Assembly (NCBI RefSeq): GCF_008039565.1
Contig: NZ_VDUX01000002.1
Coordinates: 124,001 to 188,000 of the forward strand
Length of the DNA stretch: 64,000 bases
DNA from: Aeromicrobium terrae
Lineage (GTDB): Bacteria > Actinomycetota > Actinomycetes > Propionibacteriales > Nocardioidaceae
Direction: 5' to 3'
The notes below the pieces were generated by a model. That model searched no databases, was not told the origin of the DNA, and was given only the letters and a program-made list of their open reading frames with translations. The translations under genes and the position numbers were made by a program. Positions 1 to 8,397 of this stretch are shown here, one piece after another; the first letter of the stretch is position 1; every line of letters begins with the position of its first letter.

Positions 1-1
1 G

Positions 2-2308
2 TCCATCGACCCGTCGGTCTACGCCGACAGCCGCATCCCGCTCTCCGGCCTGCAGGAGACCAACGAGCTGCGCGTCGAGGCCACGTGCGCGTACTCGCAC
101 TCCGGCGAGGGCCTGCACCGGTTCGTCGACCCCGCCGACGACCGGCCGTACCTCTACACGCAGTTCGAGGTGCCGGACGCGCGCCGCGTCTTCACGACGT
201 TCGAGCAGCCCGACCTGAAGGCGACGTTCGAGATGCACGTCACCGCCCCGTCGCACTGGCAGGTCGTGTCCAACGCGCCCACGCCCGAGCCGGTCCCGGT
301 GCGCGACGGCGTCTCCCGGTGGGACTTCGCCCCCACCCAGCGGATGTCCACGTACATCACCGCGCTCGTCGCCGGCGAGTACCACGTCGTGCGCGACGCG
401 TACCACGGCGAGCACGGGGAGATCCCGCTCGGCGTCTTCTGCCGCCAGTCCCTCGTCGAGCACCTCGACGCCGACGACATCTTCCTCATCACCAAGCAGG
501 GCTTCGAGTTCTTCGAGGGCGCCTTCGAGATGGCGTACCCGTTCGGCAAGTACGACCAGCTCTTCGTGCCGGAGTACAACATGGGCGCGATGGAGAACGC
601 GGGCTGCGTGACGTTCCGCGACGAGATGATCTTCCGCAGCCGCCAGACCGTCGCCGCGTACGAGTCGCGCGCGAACACGATCCTCCACGAGATGGCGCAC
701 ATGTGGTTCGGCGACCTCGTGACGATGAAGTGGTGGGACGACCTGTGGCTGAACGAGTCGTTCGCCGAGTTCGCCGCCCACCACTCCTCCGTCGCGGCCA
801 CCCGCTTCACCGACGCCTGGACCGGCTTCACCAACAACCGCAAGAACTGGGCGTACCGTCAGGACCAGCTGCCGTCGACGCACCCGATCGCGGCCGACAA
901 CTACGACCTGCGGGCCGTCGAGGCCAACTTCGACGGCATCACCTACGCGAAGGGCGCCTCCGCGCTCAAGCAGCTGGTGGCGTGGGTCGGCGAGAAGGAC
1001 TTCTTCGCCGGGCTCCGCTCGTACTTCACCAAGCACGCGTTCGGCAACACCCAGCTCACCGACCTGCTGGTGGAGCTGGAGGAGGCGTCCGGCCGCGACC
1101 TGCACGACTGGGCCCAGGAATGGTTGCAGACGTCCGGCGTCAACACGCTGCACGCGGAGTTCGAGACCGACGAGAACGACGCCTTCACCTCCTTCACCGT
1201 CGAGCAGACCGCGATCGAGGCCTACCCGACGCTCCGCCGTCACCGGATCGCGATCGGCCTCTACGACCTCGTCGACGGGCGACTGGCTCGCCGTGAACGC
1301 GTCGAGGTCGACGTGCGCGGCGCCTCGACCTCGATCGAGGAGCTGCTGGATCACCGCCGTCCGGACCTCATCCTGCTCAACGACGACGACCTCACCTACG
1401 CCAAGATCCGACTCGACGAGCGCTCGTTCAACGCCCTCGTCGAGAGCAACGCGACGTTCGAGGAGTCGCTCCCCCGGGCCCTGTGCTGGGGCTCGGCCTG
1501 GGACATGACGCGCGACGCCGAGCTGTCGTCCGACAAGTTCGTCTCGCTCGTGCTCGCCGGCATCGGGGGCGAGTCCGACCTCACCGCGGTCTCGGCCCTC
1601 CTGCGGCAGGGCCAGAGCGCCGTGAACCTGTTCACCGCGGAGACCGACCAGCCCGCCCTGCGTGAGCGCTGGGAGGCAGGCCTGCGCAGCCTCGTCGAGG
1701 CCGCCGAGCCGGGCAGCGACCACCAGCTGGCCTTCGTGCGCGGCTACGCGTCCGCAGCCACCGGCCCGGACTACCTGCGCGAGCTGCTCGGCGGAGGCCT
1801 CGACGGCCTGGCCGTCGACACGGACCTGCGCTGGACGCTCGTCACCGCCCTCGCGCGGGTCGGCGACGCCGGCGAGGACGAGATCACCGCGGAGCTCGAG
1901 CTCGACCACACGATCTCCGGCCAGGAGAACGCCTCCGCCGCGCGGGCGATCCGTCCGACCGCCGAGGCCAAGGCCGAGGCGTGGACGCGCATCGTCGAGG
2001 ACGCCGAGACGCCCAACGAGACCCGGCGCCAGACGGCGCTGGCGTTCCAGGTGTCCGGCCAGGCCGACGTGCTCGAGCCGTACGTCGATCGCTACCTGGA
2101 GATGGCGGAGACCGTCATCGAGGAGAAGGGCGTCTGGATCGGCCAGGTCGCGCTGATCTACCTGTTCCCGCTGGCCAACCCGTCGGAGTCGACGCTGCAG
2201 CGGGTGCGGTCGTGGCTGGCGACGACGTCAGCGAGTCCCGCGGCCCAGCGGTACGTGTCGGAGGGCTGCGACGACCTCGCCCGGGCCCTCCGCGCCCGCT
2301 CCCGCTGA
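2..2308 (+). CDS. pepN: Aminopeptidase N (M1 family), 5' end outside window
   Basis: Zinc metallopeptidase removing N-terminal residues from peptides in the cytoplasm. The frame is open from base 2, so the first visible residues precede the internal ATG at 170; 768 residues are visible and roughly 80-90 N-terminal residues are probably missing. The M1 signature is intact: exopeptidase loop GAMENAG (near base 590) and zinc site HEMAH (686-700) followed by the downstream glutamate in NESFAEF. The C-terminal ERAP1-like helical region is complete. The stop at 2306-2308 lies 2 bp before a 21-bp perfect hairpin that separates it from the convergent next gene. Family assignment is secure; peptide specificity cannot be read. 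Confidence 0.96.
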   Translation, partial: SIDPSVYADSRIPLSGLQETNELRVEATCAYSHSGEGLHRFVDPADDRPYLYTQFEVPDARRVFTTFEQPDLKATFEMHVTAPSHWQVVSNAPTPEPVPVRDGVSRWDFAPTQRMSTYITALVAGEYHVVRDAYHGEHGEIPLGVFCRQSLVEHLDADDIFLITKQGFEFFEGAFEMAYPFGKYDQLFVPEYNMGAMENAGCVTFRDEMIFRSRQTVAAYESRANTILHEMAHMWFGDLVTMKWWDDLWLNESFAEFAAHHSSVAATRFTDAWTGFTNNRKNWAYRQDQLPSTHPIAADNYDLRAVEANFDGITYAKGASALKQLVAWVGEKDFFAGLRSYFTKHAFGNTQLTDLLVELEEASGRDLHDWAQEWLQTSGVNTLHAEFETDENDAFTSFTVEQTAIEAYPTLRRHRIAIGLYDLVDGRLARRERVEVDVRGASTSIEELLDHRRPDLILLNDDDLTYAKIRLDERSFNALVESNATFEESLPRALCWGSAWDMTRDAELSSDKFVSLVLAGIGGESDLTAVSALLRQGQSAVNLFTAETDQPALRERWEAGLRSLVEAAEPGSDHQLAFVRGYASAATGPDYLRELLGGGLDGLAVDTDLRWTLVTALARVGDAGEDEITAELELDHTISGQENASAARAIRPTAEAKAEAWTRIVEDAETPNETRRQTALAFQVSGQADVLEPYVDRYLEMAETVIEEKGVWIGQVALIYLFPLANPSESTLQRVRSWLATTSASPAAQRYVSEGCDDLARALRARSR

Positions 2309-2310
2309 GC

Positions 2311-2357
2311 GTGACGTTTTCGCCCGGATTTCCGCGAAATCCGGGCGAAAACGTCAC
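2311..2357. repeat. Perfect 21-bp palindrome, copy 1 (convergent terminator candidate)
   Basis: Arms 2311-2331 and 2337-2357 are perfectly complementary around a 5-nt loop (CCGCG). It lies between convergent pepN and the DUF559 gene, and the stop codon of the latter (2354-2356) is inside the right arm. A U-rich stretch (TTTT) is present within the stem on both strands rather than after it, so it is not a textbook intrinsic terminator. The right arm recurs at 3425-3445 with 20 of 21 bases identical. Confidence 0.85.
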
Positions 2358-3358
2358 TGCCAGCGTTGGGCGGGTGGCCAGGTGGCCCACCAGGCAGGCG
2401 GCTCAAGCTGCCATCGAGGCCGAGGAAGTCGCTGGGCGTGGCGATAGGCGTCAACGAGGCGGGCCGCCAAGCCGTATCGGTCGGCATGATCAAGCGACGA
2501 CACACGACTGACGATCGCCCCGACGCGCTCGAAACCTTCCTCCCGGCGGTTGTCCTCTGCATGACGTTCGGCCTCCCGGTGCATGCTGCCGTCGGACTCG
2601 ATGATGAGGCCCGCCTCCACGTCGAGAAGATCGGCGACGCCCAGCAACCGGCCGAGCTCGTCGAAGACGGGCGCGTTGACCCGCAGGCCCTCGATGCCGG
2701 CGTCGAGCTCTGCGACGAGTCGAGTGCGGGTCTCCCACGGACTCGCCGATCGGTTGGAACCCAGCTCGAGCGCCTGCCGCGCTTGGACGATGCCGCGCGT
2801 CTTGTGGTGTGACCTGACAACGCGGCCGACGCGTTCGATGGTGGTGTGAGCGACGCCGGAAGTCGACGAGACCGCCATGTCCAGCGCGACCACGGCCTCA
2901 CGAACGTTGACTGCCAGCCGCATCTCGTCGTAGGCGGCACGCGCCATGGTGGCGACGGCGTAGTTCTCCAGGTGATCGATCTCGTCGGGTAGGAGATCGG
3001 ATCGTGTCGGCGTGATTCCGCGGCGGGGACGCAGCTGGCTTCCAGGGAGACAGTGAACGAGGATCTCGCGTTCGCCTGCACCACGGTCGACACCGTCGAA
3101 CCAGGTGTTGCCCTGAACCCGAAGGGCCGCCCAACCACCCAAGGCATTCGTCGGTCCGAGAAGTGCCGTGGCATCGGACAGGCGCAGGTCGAGCGGATCA
3201 CCCGATGTCGCCGCCGGGCGGACCACACCATGCAGTGGCCGCACGAAGCGGCGTGACGTCAGCTGCTTGTAGGTGAGACCTTGCGAGCGCGCCGCTCCGG
3301 ATCGGCGCGACTGGTAGGTGGGATCGCTCGTGGACACCCGCACAGGATGCGTCGCCAC
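2354..3358 (-). CDS. DUF559-type endonuclease-domain protein
   Basis: Protein of 334 residues from a GTG start; several later starts are possible. The N-terminal part (about 1-60) resembles the AbiEi-like winged-helix region common in actinobacterial DUF559 proteins (GLTYKQLTSRRFVRPLHGVVRP). The C-terminal third carries a Vsr-like PD-(D/E)XK pattern: SPWETR, then GVADLLDVEAGLIIESDG, then HAEDNRREEGFERVGA. The family is multicopy in actinobacteria and its role is not established; DNA cleavage is inferred from fold only. The gene is bracketed by two related palindromes (2311-2357 and 3397-3447), with its stop codon inside the first. It has no obvious functional link with pepN or the next gene. 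Confidence 0.8.
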   Translation of the reverse strand: MATHPVRVSTSDPTYQSRRSGAARSQGLTYKQLTSRRFVRPLHGVVRPAATSGDPLDLRLSDATALLGPTNALGGWAALRVQGNTWFDGVDRGAGEREILVHCLPGSQLRPRRGITPTRSDLLPDEIDHLENYAVATMARAAYDEMRLAVNVREAVVALDMAVSSTSGVAHTTIERVGRVVRSHHKTRGIVQARQALELGSNRSASPWETRTRLVAELDAGIEGLRVNAPVFDELGRLLGVADLLDVEAGLIIESDGSMHREAERHAEDNRREEGFERVGAIVSRVSSLDHADRYGLAARLVDAYRHAQRLPRPRWQLEPPAWWATWPPAQRWQ

Positions 3359-3396
3359 CTTGTCAGGTGCTGCGTTGCATCCACACCTGCCGATGG

Positions 3397-3447
3397 GAGT
3401 GACGTTTCAGCCCACTTTTCGCTCAAATCAGGGCGAAAACGTCACTC
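3397..3447. repeat. Imperfect palindrome, copy 2
   Basis: Inverted repeat with outer arms GAGTGACGTTT / AAACGTCACTC and a mismatched inner part. Its right arm (3425-3445) matches that of copy 1 at 20 of 21 positions, in the same orientation. It lies between the 5' end of the DUF559 gene and the 3' end of the 93-residue membrane protein gene, so it may also terminate the latter. Confidence 0.8.
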
Positions 3448-3464
3448 TCAGCGGGAACGCGGGG

Positions 3465-3746
3465 TCAGTGGTGCGCTGCCTCGCTGCCCGGCGCCTTCTC
3501 CAGGTCGGCCCTCGGCGGCGGGGGCGTGTAGTTGTGCCGCGCGGTGAGCAGCGCGAACAGTGAGATGACGACGATGAGGCCGACCGTCGACCCGCCGAAG
3601 AGGACGATGTCGTCGAGCGCGCTGCGGTCCTTGCCGTCCGGCCACGCCGGGGTGGCCGGGCCGTCGGCCAGAGCCGGGGCGGCGAGGCCCACGAGGAGCA
3701 CGAGAGCGGTGGAGATGACGGTCACGGCGCGAGCGGGAGCCTTCAT
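3465..3746 (-). CDS. Small membrane protein with signal sequence
   Basis: 93 residues from the ATG at 3744-3746; longer upstream readings overlap mscS and are rejected. An N-terminal hydrophobic stretch (about 8-27) ending in PALA then D looks like a signal peptide or first membrane segment. A second hydrophobic segment (about 48-68, GGSTVGLIVVISLFALL) is followed by a proline-rich charged tail (HNYTPPPPRAD) and a His-containing end. I do not recognise a family. It is divergent from mscS with 33 bp between the two starts, which suggests a shared promoter region. Function unknown. Confidence 0.75.
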   Translation of the reverse strand: MKAPARAVTVISTALVLLVGLAAPALADGPATPAWPDGKDRSALDDIVLFGGSTVGLIVVISLFALLTARHNYTPPPPRADLEKAPGSEAAHH

Positions 3747-3779
3747 GGCGTCATCGTATCCGCCCGTAGGCTGGTCCCC

Positions 3780-4649
3780 ATGCCCTCCCTCGACGTGAAC
3801 CTGCCCGACGTGGACTGGGGACCGCCGGTGGCGGCGCTGGTCCGCATCGCCATCATCATCGTCGTCGGCATCGTGGTGCGATGGCTGGCCAATCGGGCCA
3901 TCGACCGGATCGTCGCCCGGGCCAGCGTCATCAACCACGACCGCCCCACGTCCGGCGAGCGACGCCAGCAGCGCGCCCAGACGATCGGGTCGCTGCTGAA
4001 GAGCGTCACCACCGTCGTCATCGTGGCGATCGTCTTCGTGACGGCCCTCGACCAAGTGAACTACAACATCGCCCCGATCATCGCCAGCGCCGGCATCGTG
4101 GGCGTGGCCCTCGGCTTCGGCGCACAGAACCTGGTGAAGGACTACCTCAACGGCGTCTTCATGATCCTGGAGGACCAGTACGGCGTCGGCGACGTCGTCG
4201 ACCTCGGCGAGGCCTCCGGCACCGTCGAGTCGGTCGGGCTGCGCGTCACCCGGCTCCGCGACGTGAACGGCACCGTCTGGTACGTCCGCAACGGCGAGGT
4301 CCTGCGCGCCGGCAACTCCAGCCAGAACTGGGCGCGGACGGTGCTCGACATCACCGTGGCCTACGACTCCGACCTCGACCAGGTCCAGCAGATCCTCCAG
4401 GAGGAGGCCGAGTCCATGTACGCGGACCAGCGCTTCCACGACGTGATCATCGAGGAGCCCGAGGTCTGGGGCGTCGAGCGGTTCGACCGCGACGGCGTCG
4501 TCGTCCGCGTGGTGCTCAAGACCGCACCCCTGCAGCAGTGGCTCGTGGCCCGCACCATGCGCCAGCGGATCAAGGCTCGCTTCGACGCCGTCGGCATCCG
4601 CATCCCCACGTCCTTCATCCCCGGACCCGACCTCGGAGGCGAGGCATGA
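3780..4649 (+). CDS. MscS-family mechanosensitive channel
   Basis: 289 residues. Membrane segments at about 19-37 and 77-95, then the MscS pore-lining and beta-domain entry (about 97-140: SAGIVGVALGFGAQNLVKDY, then GDVVDLGEASGTVE), which is diagnostic. The C-terminal soluble alpha/beta part is present and of usual length for a small MscS. It would release solutes under hypo-osmotic shock. Its stop overlaps the start of the truncated haemoglobin gene by the ATGA arrangement, implying co-translation. The start at 3780 is the first in-frame ATG and leaves only a short periplasmic N-terminus. Confidence 0.93.
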   Translation: MPSLDVNLPDVDWGPPVAALVRIAIIIVVGIVVRWLANRAIDRIVARASVINHDRPTSGERRQQRAQTIGSLLKSVTTVVIVAIVFVTALDQVNYNIAPIIASAGIVGVALGFGAQNLVKDYLNGVFMILEDQYGVGDVVDLGEASGTVESVGLRVTRLRDVNGTVWYVRNGEVLRAGNSSQNWARTVLDITVAYDSDLDQVQQILQEEAESMYADQRFHDVIIEEPEVWGVERFDRDGVVVRVVLKTAPLQQWLVARTMRQRIKARFDAVGIRIPTSFIPGPDLGGEA

Positions 4650-5047
4650 CGCAGCCGGATACCGAGCAGACCTTCTACGAGGAGATCGGCGGTCACGAGA
4701 CCATCGCCCGGATCGTGGAGGTGTTCTACGAGGGCGTCGCCACCGATCCGGTGCTGCGGCCGCTCTACCCCGAGGAGGACCTCGCCCCCGCGGCGGCGCG
4801 CTTCACGATGTTCCTCGTGCAGTACTGGGGCGGCCCCACGACGTACTCGACGCAGCGCGGGCACCCGCGGCTGCGCATGCGGCACGCGCCGTTCGCCGTC
4901 ACCCTGACCGCGCGCAACCACTGGCTCAAGCACTTCCGCGACGGCCTCGACGCCGTCGACCTCACACCCGAGCAGGACGCCCGGTTCTGGGAGTACGTCC
5001 AGCACGCCGCCGACTTCATGGTCAACTCGGCGGAACCGACGGACTAG
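4646..5047 (+). CDS. glbO: Truncated haemoglobin, group II
   Basis: 133 residues, the usual length of the 2/2 haemoglobin fold. Visible landmarks are the N-terminal FYEEIGGHETI (A/B helices), the proximal histidine at residue 80 (RLRMRHAPFAV) and tryptophan 93 (NHWLKHF) at the conserved G8 position of group II. The start is fixed by the ATGA overlap with mscS (4646-4649). Group II globins bind O2 tightly and are linked to redox or peroxide chemistry in actinobacteria. In Mycobacterium tuberculosis glbO lies in the same genomic neighbourhood as pepN and a double-hotdog thioesterase, as here. Confidence 0.95.
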   Translation: MTQPDTEQTFYEEIGGHETIARIVEVFYEGVATDPVLRPLYPEEDLAPAAARFTMFLVQYWGGPTTYSTQRGHPRLRMRHAPFAVTLTARNHWLKHFRDGLDAVDLTPEQDARFWEYVQHAADFMVNSAEPTD

Positions 5048-5724
5048 GGCAAGGCGGCCTCGAGCGCCGCGCGCTCCGCGTCGTCGAGCTTCCGCGACGA
5101 CTGGGTGGCCATGTCGAACCCGACCAGGATCGCCAGGGCCGAGCCGTACCGGCCGCCCTCGATACGCGTCATCGAGCCGAACGACGACGTGCTGACGTGC
5201 GCGACGTGGGTCTGCACGCGGTAGGGCTCGTCGCTCCACGGCATCGGCTCGCCCAGGTCGAGCTGCACGCGACCCACCACGAACCGGCCGGCCTCGCGGT
5301 GCGGGAACGTGGTGCCGATGCCCATGATCCGAACCTCCTGGAACAGCTCGAACAGCCGCCCGATCGTGACGAAGCCGTCGGGACCGAGGTCGGTGCGACG
5401 CAGCTGCATCGACAGCTCCGAGCCCGCCTCGTCGACCATCGGCTCCGGCGTGCCGCGCTCGAGCACGATGCGGGCGAACACGGCGCTCCCGTCGTTGCCG
5501 CAGATCTCGTAGGTCTCGACGTCGTCGGTGACGTCGGAGCGCACGAGCACCGGCTTGCTGCTCAGCAGCAGCGGCCGCAGGAAGTCGACGGTCGCACGCC
5601 GGACCTGCTCGTGGTGGCCGAGCTTCGCCCGGACCTCCATCGCGTAGTCGACGTAGACGACGTTGTTGACGTGGTTCAGCGAGTCGAGGTCGGCCCACCG
5701 CATGGGCACATGAGTTTCCTGCAC
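5044..5724 (-). CDS. Double-hotdog acyl-CoA thioesterase
   Basis: 226 residues with two 4HBT-type hotdog halves. The first opens with MRWADLDSLNHVNNVVYVDY (about residues 8-27; the aspartate and HVNN are the typical active-site region). The second starts near residue 108 (RRTDLGPDGFVTIGRLFELFQE). It probably hydrolyses acyl-CoA thioesters in the cytoplasm; chain length cannot be inferred. The start at 5724 is chosen, but the ATG at 5703 directly before RWADLD is equally plausible. It is convergent with glbO and overlaps its stop by 4 bp. The 5' neighbour on the same strand is the biotin carrier gene, 51 bp away. Confidence 0.88.
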   Translation of the reverse strand: MQETHVPMRWADLDSLNHVNNVVYVDYAMEVRAKLGHHEQVRRATVDFLRPLLLSSKPVLVRSDVTDDVETYEICGNDGSAVFARIVLERGTPEPMVDEAGSELSMQLRRTDLGPDGFVTIGRLFELFQEVRIMGIGTTFPHREAGRFVVGRVQLDLGEPMPWSDEPYRVQTHVAHVSTSSFGSMTRIEGGRYGSALAILVGFDMATQSSRKLDDAERAALEAALP

Positions 5725-5748
5725 ACGGAGATGATCGCAGTGCCGACC

Positions 5749-5776
5749 GCCGCCCGCGGCCCGGCACCCCCGCCGC
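5749..5776. repeat. 28-bp dispersed GC-rich repeat, copy 1
   Basis: A GC-only 28-mer apart from one A, beginning GCCGCCCGCGGCCCGGCA and ending CCGCCGC, identical to 46104-46131 and nearly identical to 23175-23202 inside fas. Its last base is the first base of the biotin-carrier stop codon (5776-5778), so the repeat abuts the gene end. Confidence 0.75.
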
Positions 5777-5988
5777 TACTCGATGACGGCGATGACGTCG
5801 CCCTCCTGGACGATCTGGCCCTCGGTCACCGGAATCTCGATCACGGTGCCGGCCGACGGCGACGGCACCGGGATCTCCATCTTCATGGTCTCGAGGACGG
5901 CGAGGACGTCGCCGACGGCGACCTCGTCGCCCACGGACGCCACGAGCTTCCAGACGTTCGCGACGATCTCCGCACGGGCCTCGGCCAT
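5776..5988 (-). CDS. Biotin/lipoyl carrier protein of acyl-CoA carboxylase
   Basis: 70 residues, a stand-alone biotinyl domain. The biotinylation motif ETMKME is present (lysine at about 36), with the mirrored hairpin (GDEVAVGDVLAVLETMKMEI / GTVIEIPVTEGQIVQEGDVI). It would carry carboxybiotin between a biotin carboxylase encoded elsewhere and the carboxyltransferase encoded immediately upstream. The ATG at 5986-5988 overlaps the carboxyltransferase stop (ATGA), so the two are translationally coupled. It is unusually compact and lacks any N-terminal extension, as in actinobacterial AccE/BCCP-like single-domain carriers. Confidence 0.93.
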   Translation of the reverse strand: MAEARAEIVANVWKLVASVGDEVAVGDVLAVLETMKMEIPVPSPSAGTVIEIPVTEGQIVQEGDVIAVIE

Positions 5989-7490
5989 CAGCGGGCCGAC
6001 TCGTGGCTCAGCAGGCGCAGCGCGTCGACCATCCGGCCGCGGGTCTCCTCGGGGAAGATCACGTCGTCGACGATACCGGCCTCGGCGGCCAGATAGGGGC
6101 GCGCGACGTTCTCGCGGTACTCCGCGGCGAGCTGGTCGCGCAGGACCGTGGGCTCCTCCGCCTCCTTGAGCGCGCGACGGTGCAGCAGCGCGACCGCCCC
6201 GCCGGGACCCATCACGGCGATCTCCGAGCCGGACCAGGCCCAGGTGAAGTCGGCGCCGAGCGAGCGGGCGCCCATCGCGATATACGCGCCGCCGTAGGCC
6301 TTGCGGACGACGACCGTGAGCACCGGGGACTTCGCCTCGACGTACGCGCGGAGCATCGTGGCGCCCTGGGTGATGACGCCCCGCCCCTCCTCGACGGTGC
6401 CGGGCAGGAAGCCGGGGACGTCGACGAACGTGAGGATCGGCAGGTCGTAGCGGGCGCAGAACTCGACGAACCGCGAGATCTTCACCGACGCCTTGGCGTC
6501 GAGGATGCCGCCACGAGCCTTCGGCTGGTTGGCGACGACCGCGACCGGGCGGCCGTCCAGCCGGCCGAGCAGCGTCAGGACGCTGGGCGCGTGCGTGGGC
6601 ATGAGCTCGAACCGCTCTCCCGCGTCGAGGACGCCGTCGAGCACCTCGTGCATGTCGAACACGACGCTGGACTTGTCCGGCACGACGAGCGGCAGGCGCT
6701 CCACGGCGACCGGGTCGGCCGGGCGCGGCTCGACGACCTTGGCCGCGCCGCCGACGCGGTTCGGCAGGAACGACAGCAAGGTGCGGGCCGCCTCGAACGC
6801 GGCCTCCTCGGTGGGCACCTCGAGGTGGGCGACGCCGGAGACGGTGGTGTGCAGCTGCGAGCCGCCGATGTCGTCGGCCGACGCGTCCTCACCGGTGGCG
6901 GCCTTCACGATCTCCGGACCGGTCAGGAACATCTGGCCCTGGCCCTTCACCATGATCGTCCAGTCGGTGAGCGCCGGCGAGTAGGCCGCGGCGCCCGCGC
7001 AGGGGCCCAGGATGAGCGAGATCTGCGGGACCACGTGGCTGGCCTCGACATTGTTGGCGAAGATGCCGCCACAGCCGTGCAGCGCGTGGATGCCGTCGTG
7101 GATGCGCGCGCCGCCGGAGTCGTTGATGTAGACGATCGGGTAGCCCTTGTCGATGGCCAGGCGCTGCGCGCGCTGGACCGTCTCGGCGAAGACCGCACCG
7201 ATCGCCCCCGAGGCCACCGCCGCGTCGTGACTGATCACGACGACGGGGTGACCGCTGGTGGAGCCCCACCCGGTGACCACGCCGCTGCCGCCCGTCGGAC
7301 CCGCCTTGCGCAAAGGCACCATGGGCACGAACGTGCCCGGGTCGACGAACGCCTCGGCGCGTTCACGAGCGGTGTAGACGCGTGACCCTTTCGGTTCCAC
7401 CCGGACCGCCAGCTCGTCGCGTCGCTGCGCGAGGACGCTGCGGTGGTCCGTGTGCTCCGGAGCGGTCCGCTCCGTGTCGACTGAGGTCAC
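5988..7490 (-). CDS. accD: Acyl-CoA carboxylase carboxyltransferase (beta) subunit
   Basis: 500 residues from a GTG at 7488-7490. Crotonase-fold carboxyltransferase with N-terminal half (GWGSTSGHPVVVISHDAAV; INDSGGARIHDG near 140) and C-terminal half (FVDVPGFLPGTVEEGRGVI; ITQGATMLRAY; AYGGAYIAMGARSLGADF), the typical PccB/AccD5-like order. It transfers carboxyl from biotin to acetyl- or propionyl-CoA, giving malonyl- or methylmalonyl-CoA for fatty acid synthesis. The GTG start is preferred because GGGAGA precedes it at normal spacing, whereas the in-frame ATG at 7512-7514 sits inside a palindromic operator. It is coupled to the carrier gene downstream. Paired operators upstream match those of fas. 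The exact substrate is uncertain. Confidence 0.93.
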   Translation of the reverse strand: MTSVDTERTAPEHTDHRSVLAQRRDELAVRVEPKGSRVYTARERAEAFVDPGTFVPMVPLRKAGPTGGSGVVTGWGSTSGHPVVVISHDAAVASGAIGAVFAETVQRAQRLAIDKGYPIVYINDSGGARIHDGIHALHGCGGIFANNVEASHVVPQISLILGPCAGAAAYSPALTDWTIMVKGQGQMFLTGPEIVKAATGEDASADDIGGSQLHTTVSGVAHLEVPTEEAAFEAARTLLSFLPNRVGGAAKVVEPRPADPVAVERLPLVVPDKSSVVFDMHEVLDGVLDAGERFELMPTHAPSVLTLLGRLDGRPVAVVANQPKARGGILDAKASVKISRFVEFCARYDLPILTFVDVPGFLPGTVEEGRGVITQGATMLRAYVEAKSPVLTVVVRKAYGGAYIAMGARSLGADFTWAWSGSEIAVMGPGGAVALLHRRALKEAEEPTVLRDQLAAEYRENVARPYLAAEAGIVDDVIFPEETRGRMVDALRLLSHESAR

Positions 7491-7513
7491 GTCGTCTCCC
7501 TGTTCGTAAAACA

Positions 7514-7555
7514 TGAGGCTTTCCTCAACTATACAACAAGATGAGGAATTCCTCA
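7514..7555. promoter_or_regulatory. Paired operator TGAGG-N4-CCTCA upstream of the carboxylase
   Basis: Two perfect 5-bp inverted repeats, TGAGGctttCCTCA (7514-7527) and TGAGGaattCCTCA (7542-7555), with centres 28 bp apart, just upstream of the accD start. The same sequence pair occurs before fas (26046-26082); the first box and its flank (ACATGAGGCTTTCCTCAA) is identical at both loci. I infer a common regulator of malonyl-CoA and fatty acid synthesis, FasR-like in role; the protein is not identified here. Confidence 0.75.
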
Positions 7556-7606
7556 TGTTTCGTTCGCGGTGTCTCTGCGGCAGCGGACCTGCTAGCGTGC
7601 AGTCGT

Positions 7607-7621
7607 CTAAGCAAGCGCTTA
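7607..7621. promoter_or_regulatory. CTAAGC-N4-GCTTA operator before fabG
   Basis: CTAAGCAAGCGCTTA, an inverted repeat ending 5 bp before the GAGGAG ribosome-binding site of the SDR gene. It is the reverse complement of the core of the site at 29445-29460 between the acyl-CoA dehydrogenase and TetR genes. The position close to the start suggests repression by a TetR protein, probably the one at 29505-30095. Confidence 0.65.
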
Positions 7622-7637
7622 CCTCGAGGAGAACGTC

Positions 7638-8393
7638 GTGACCGACACTCGCACCGCGATCGTCACCGGAGCCGCCCGTGGGATCGGCGCCGGCACCGCC
7701 CAGCGCCTCGCCGCCGACGGCATGAAGGTGGCCGTCCTCGACCTCGACGAGGGCTCGTGCGCCGGCACCGTCGACGCGATCACCGAGGCCGGCGGCACCG
7801 CCCTGGCCGTCGGCGCGGACGTGAGCGACCCCGCCAGCGTCGACGCCGCCGTCGAGCGCGTGGTCGCCGAGCTCGGCGCGCCCACCGTGCTCGTCAACAA
7901 CGCCGGCATCATCCGCGACAACCTCCTGTTCAAGATGACGGTCGACGACTGGGACTCCGTCATGGCCGTGCACCTGCGCGGGGCGTTCAACACCACCAAG
8001 GCCGTGCAGCAGCACATGACCGAGGCGAAGTGGGGCCGGATCGTGAACCTGTCGAGCATCTCCGCGCTCGGCAACCGCGGCCAGGCCAACTACTCGGCCG
8101 CCAAGGCCGGGCTGCAGGGCTTCACCAAGACCCTCGCCATCGAGCTGGGCAAGTACGGCGTCACGGCCAACGCCATCGCACCGGGCTTCATCCAGACCGA
8201 CATGACCGCTGCCACGGCCGAGCGCATGAAGATCCCGTTCGACGACTTCATCAAGTGGAACGCCGAGCAGATCCCGGTCGCCCGCGTCGGGCAGCCCGAG
8301 GACATCGCGCACACCGTCTCGTTCCTGGTGAGCGAGGGCGCGGGCTTCGTGTCCGGCCAGGTCATCTACGTCGCCGGCGGACCGAAGGCCTGA
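7638..8393 (+). CDS. fabG: 3-oxoacyl-ACP reductase-like SDR
   Basis: 251 residues from a GTG preceded by GAGGAG. Classical short-chain dehydrogenase: nucleotide-binding TGAARGIG (about 9-16), NNAG near 90, catalytic Ser/Tyr/Lys in VNLSSISALGNRGQANYSAAK, and the C-terminal GQVIYVAGGP. Probably an NADPH-dependent 3-ketoacyl or 3-hydroxyacyl oxidoreductase. As the organism has FAS-I with its own ketoreductase domain, a role in beta-oxidation or another acyl pathway is likelier than bulk synthesis. First of three genes with an aminoglycoside-phosphotransferase-like protein and a TetR, 4 and 10 bp apart. It carries the same operator as the acyl-CoA dehydrogenase/TetR pair. Confidence 0.88.
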   Translation: MTDTRTAIVTGAARGIGAGTAQRLAADGMKVAVLDLDEGSCAGTVDAITEAGGTALAVGADVSDPASVDAAVERVVAELGAPTVLVNNAGIIRDNLLFKMTVDDWDSVMAVHLRGAFNTTKAVQQHMTEAKWGRIVNLSSISALGNRGQANYSAAKAGLQGFTKTLAIELGKYGVTANAIAPGFIQTDMTAATAERMKIPFDDFIKWNAEQIPVARVGQPEDIAHTVSFLVSEGAGFVSGQVIYVAGGPKA

Positions 8394-8397
8394 CCGC

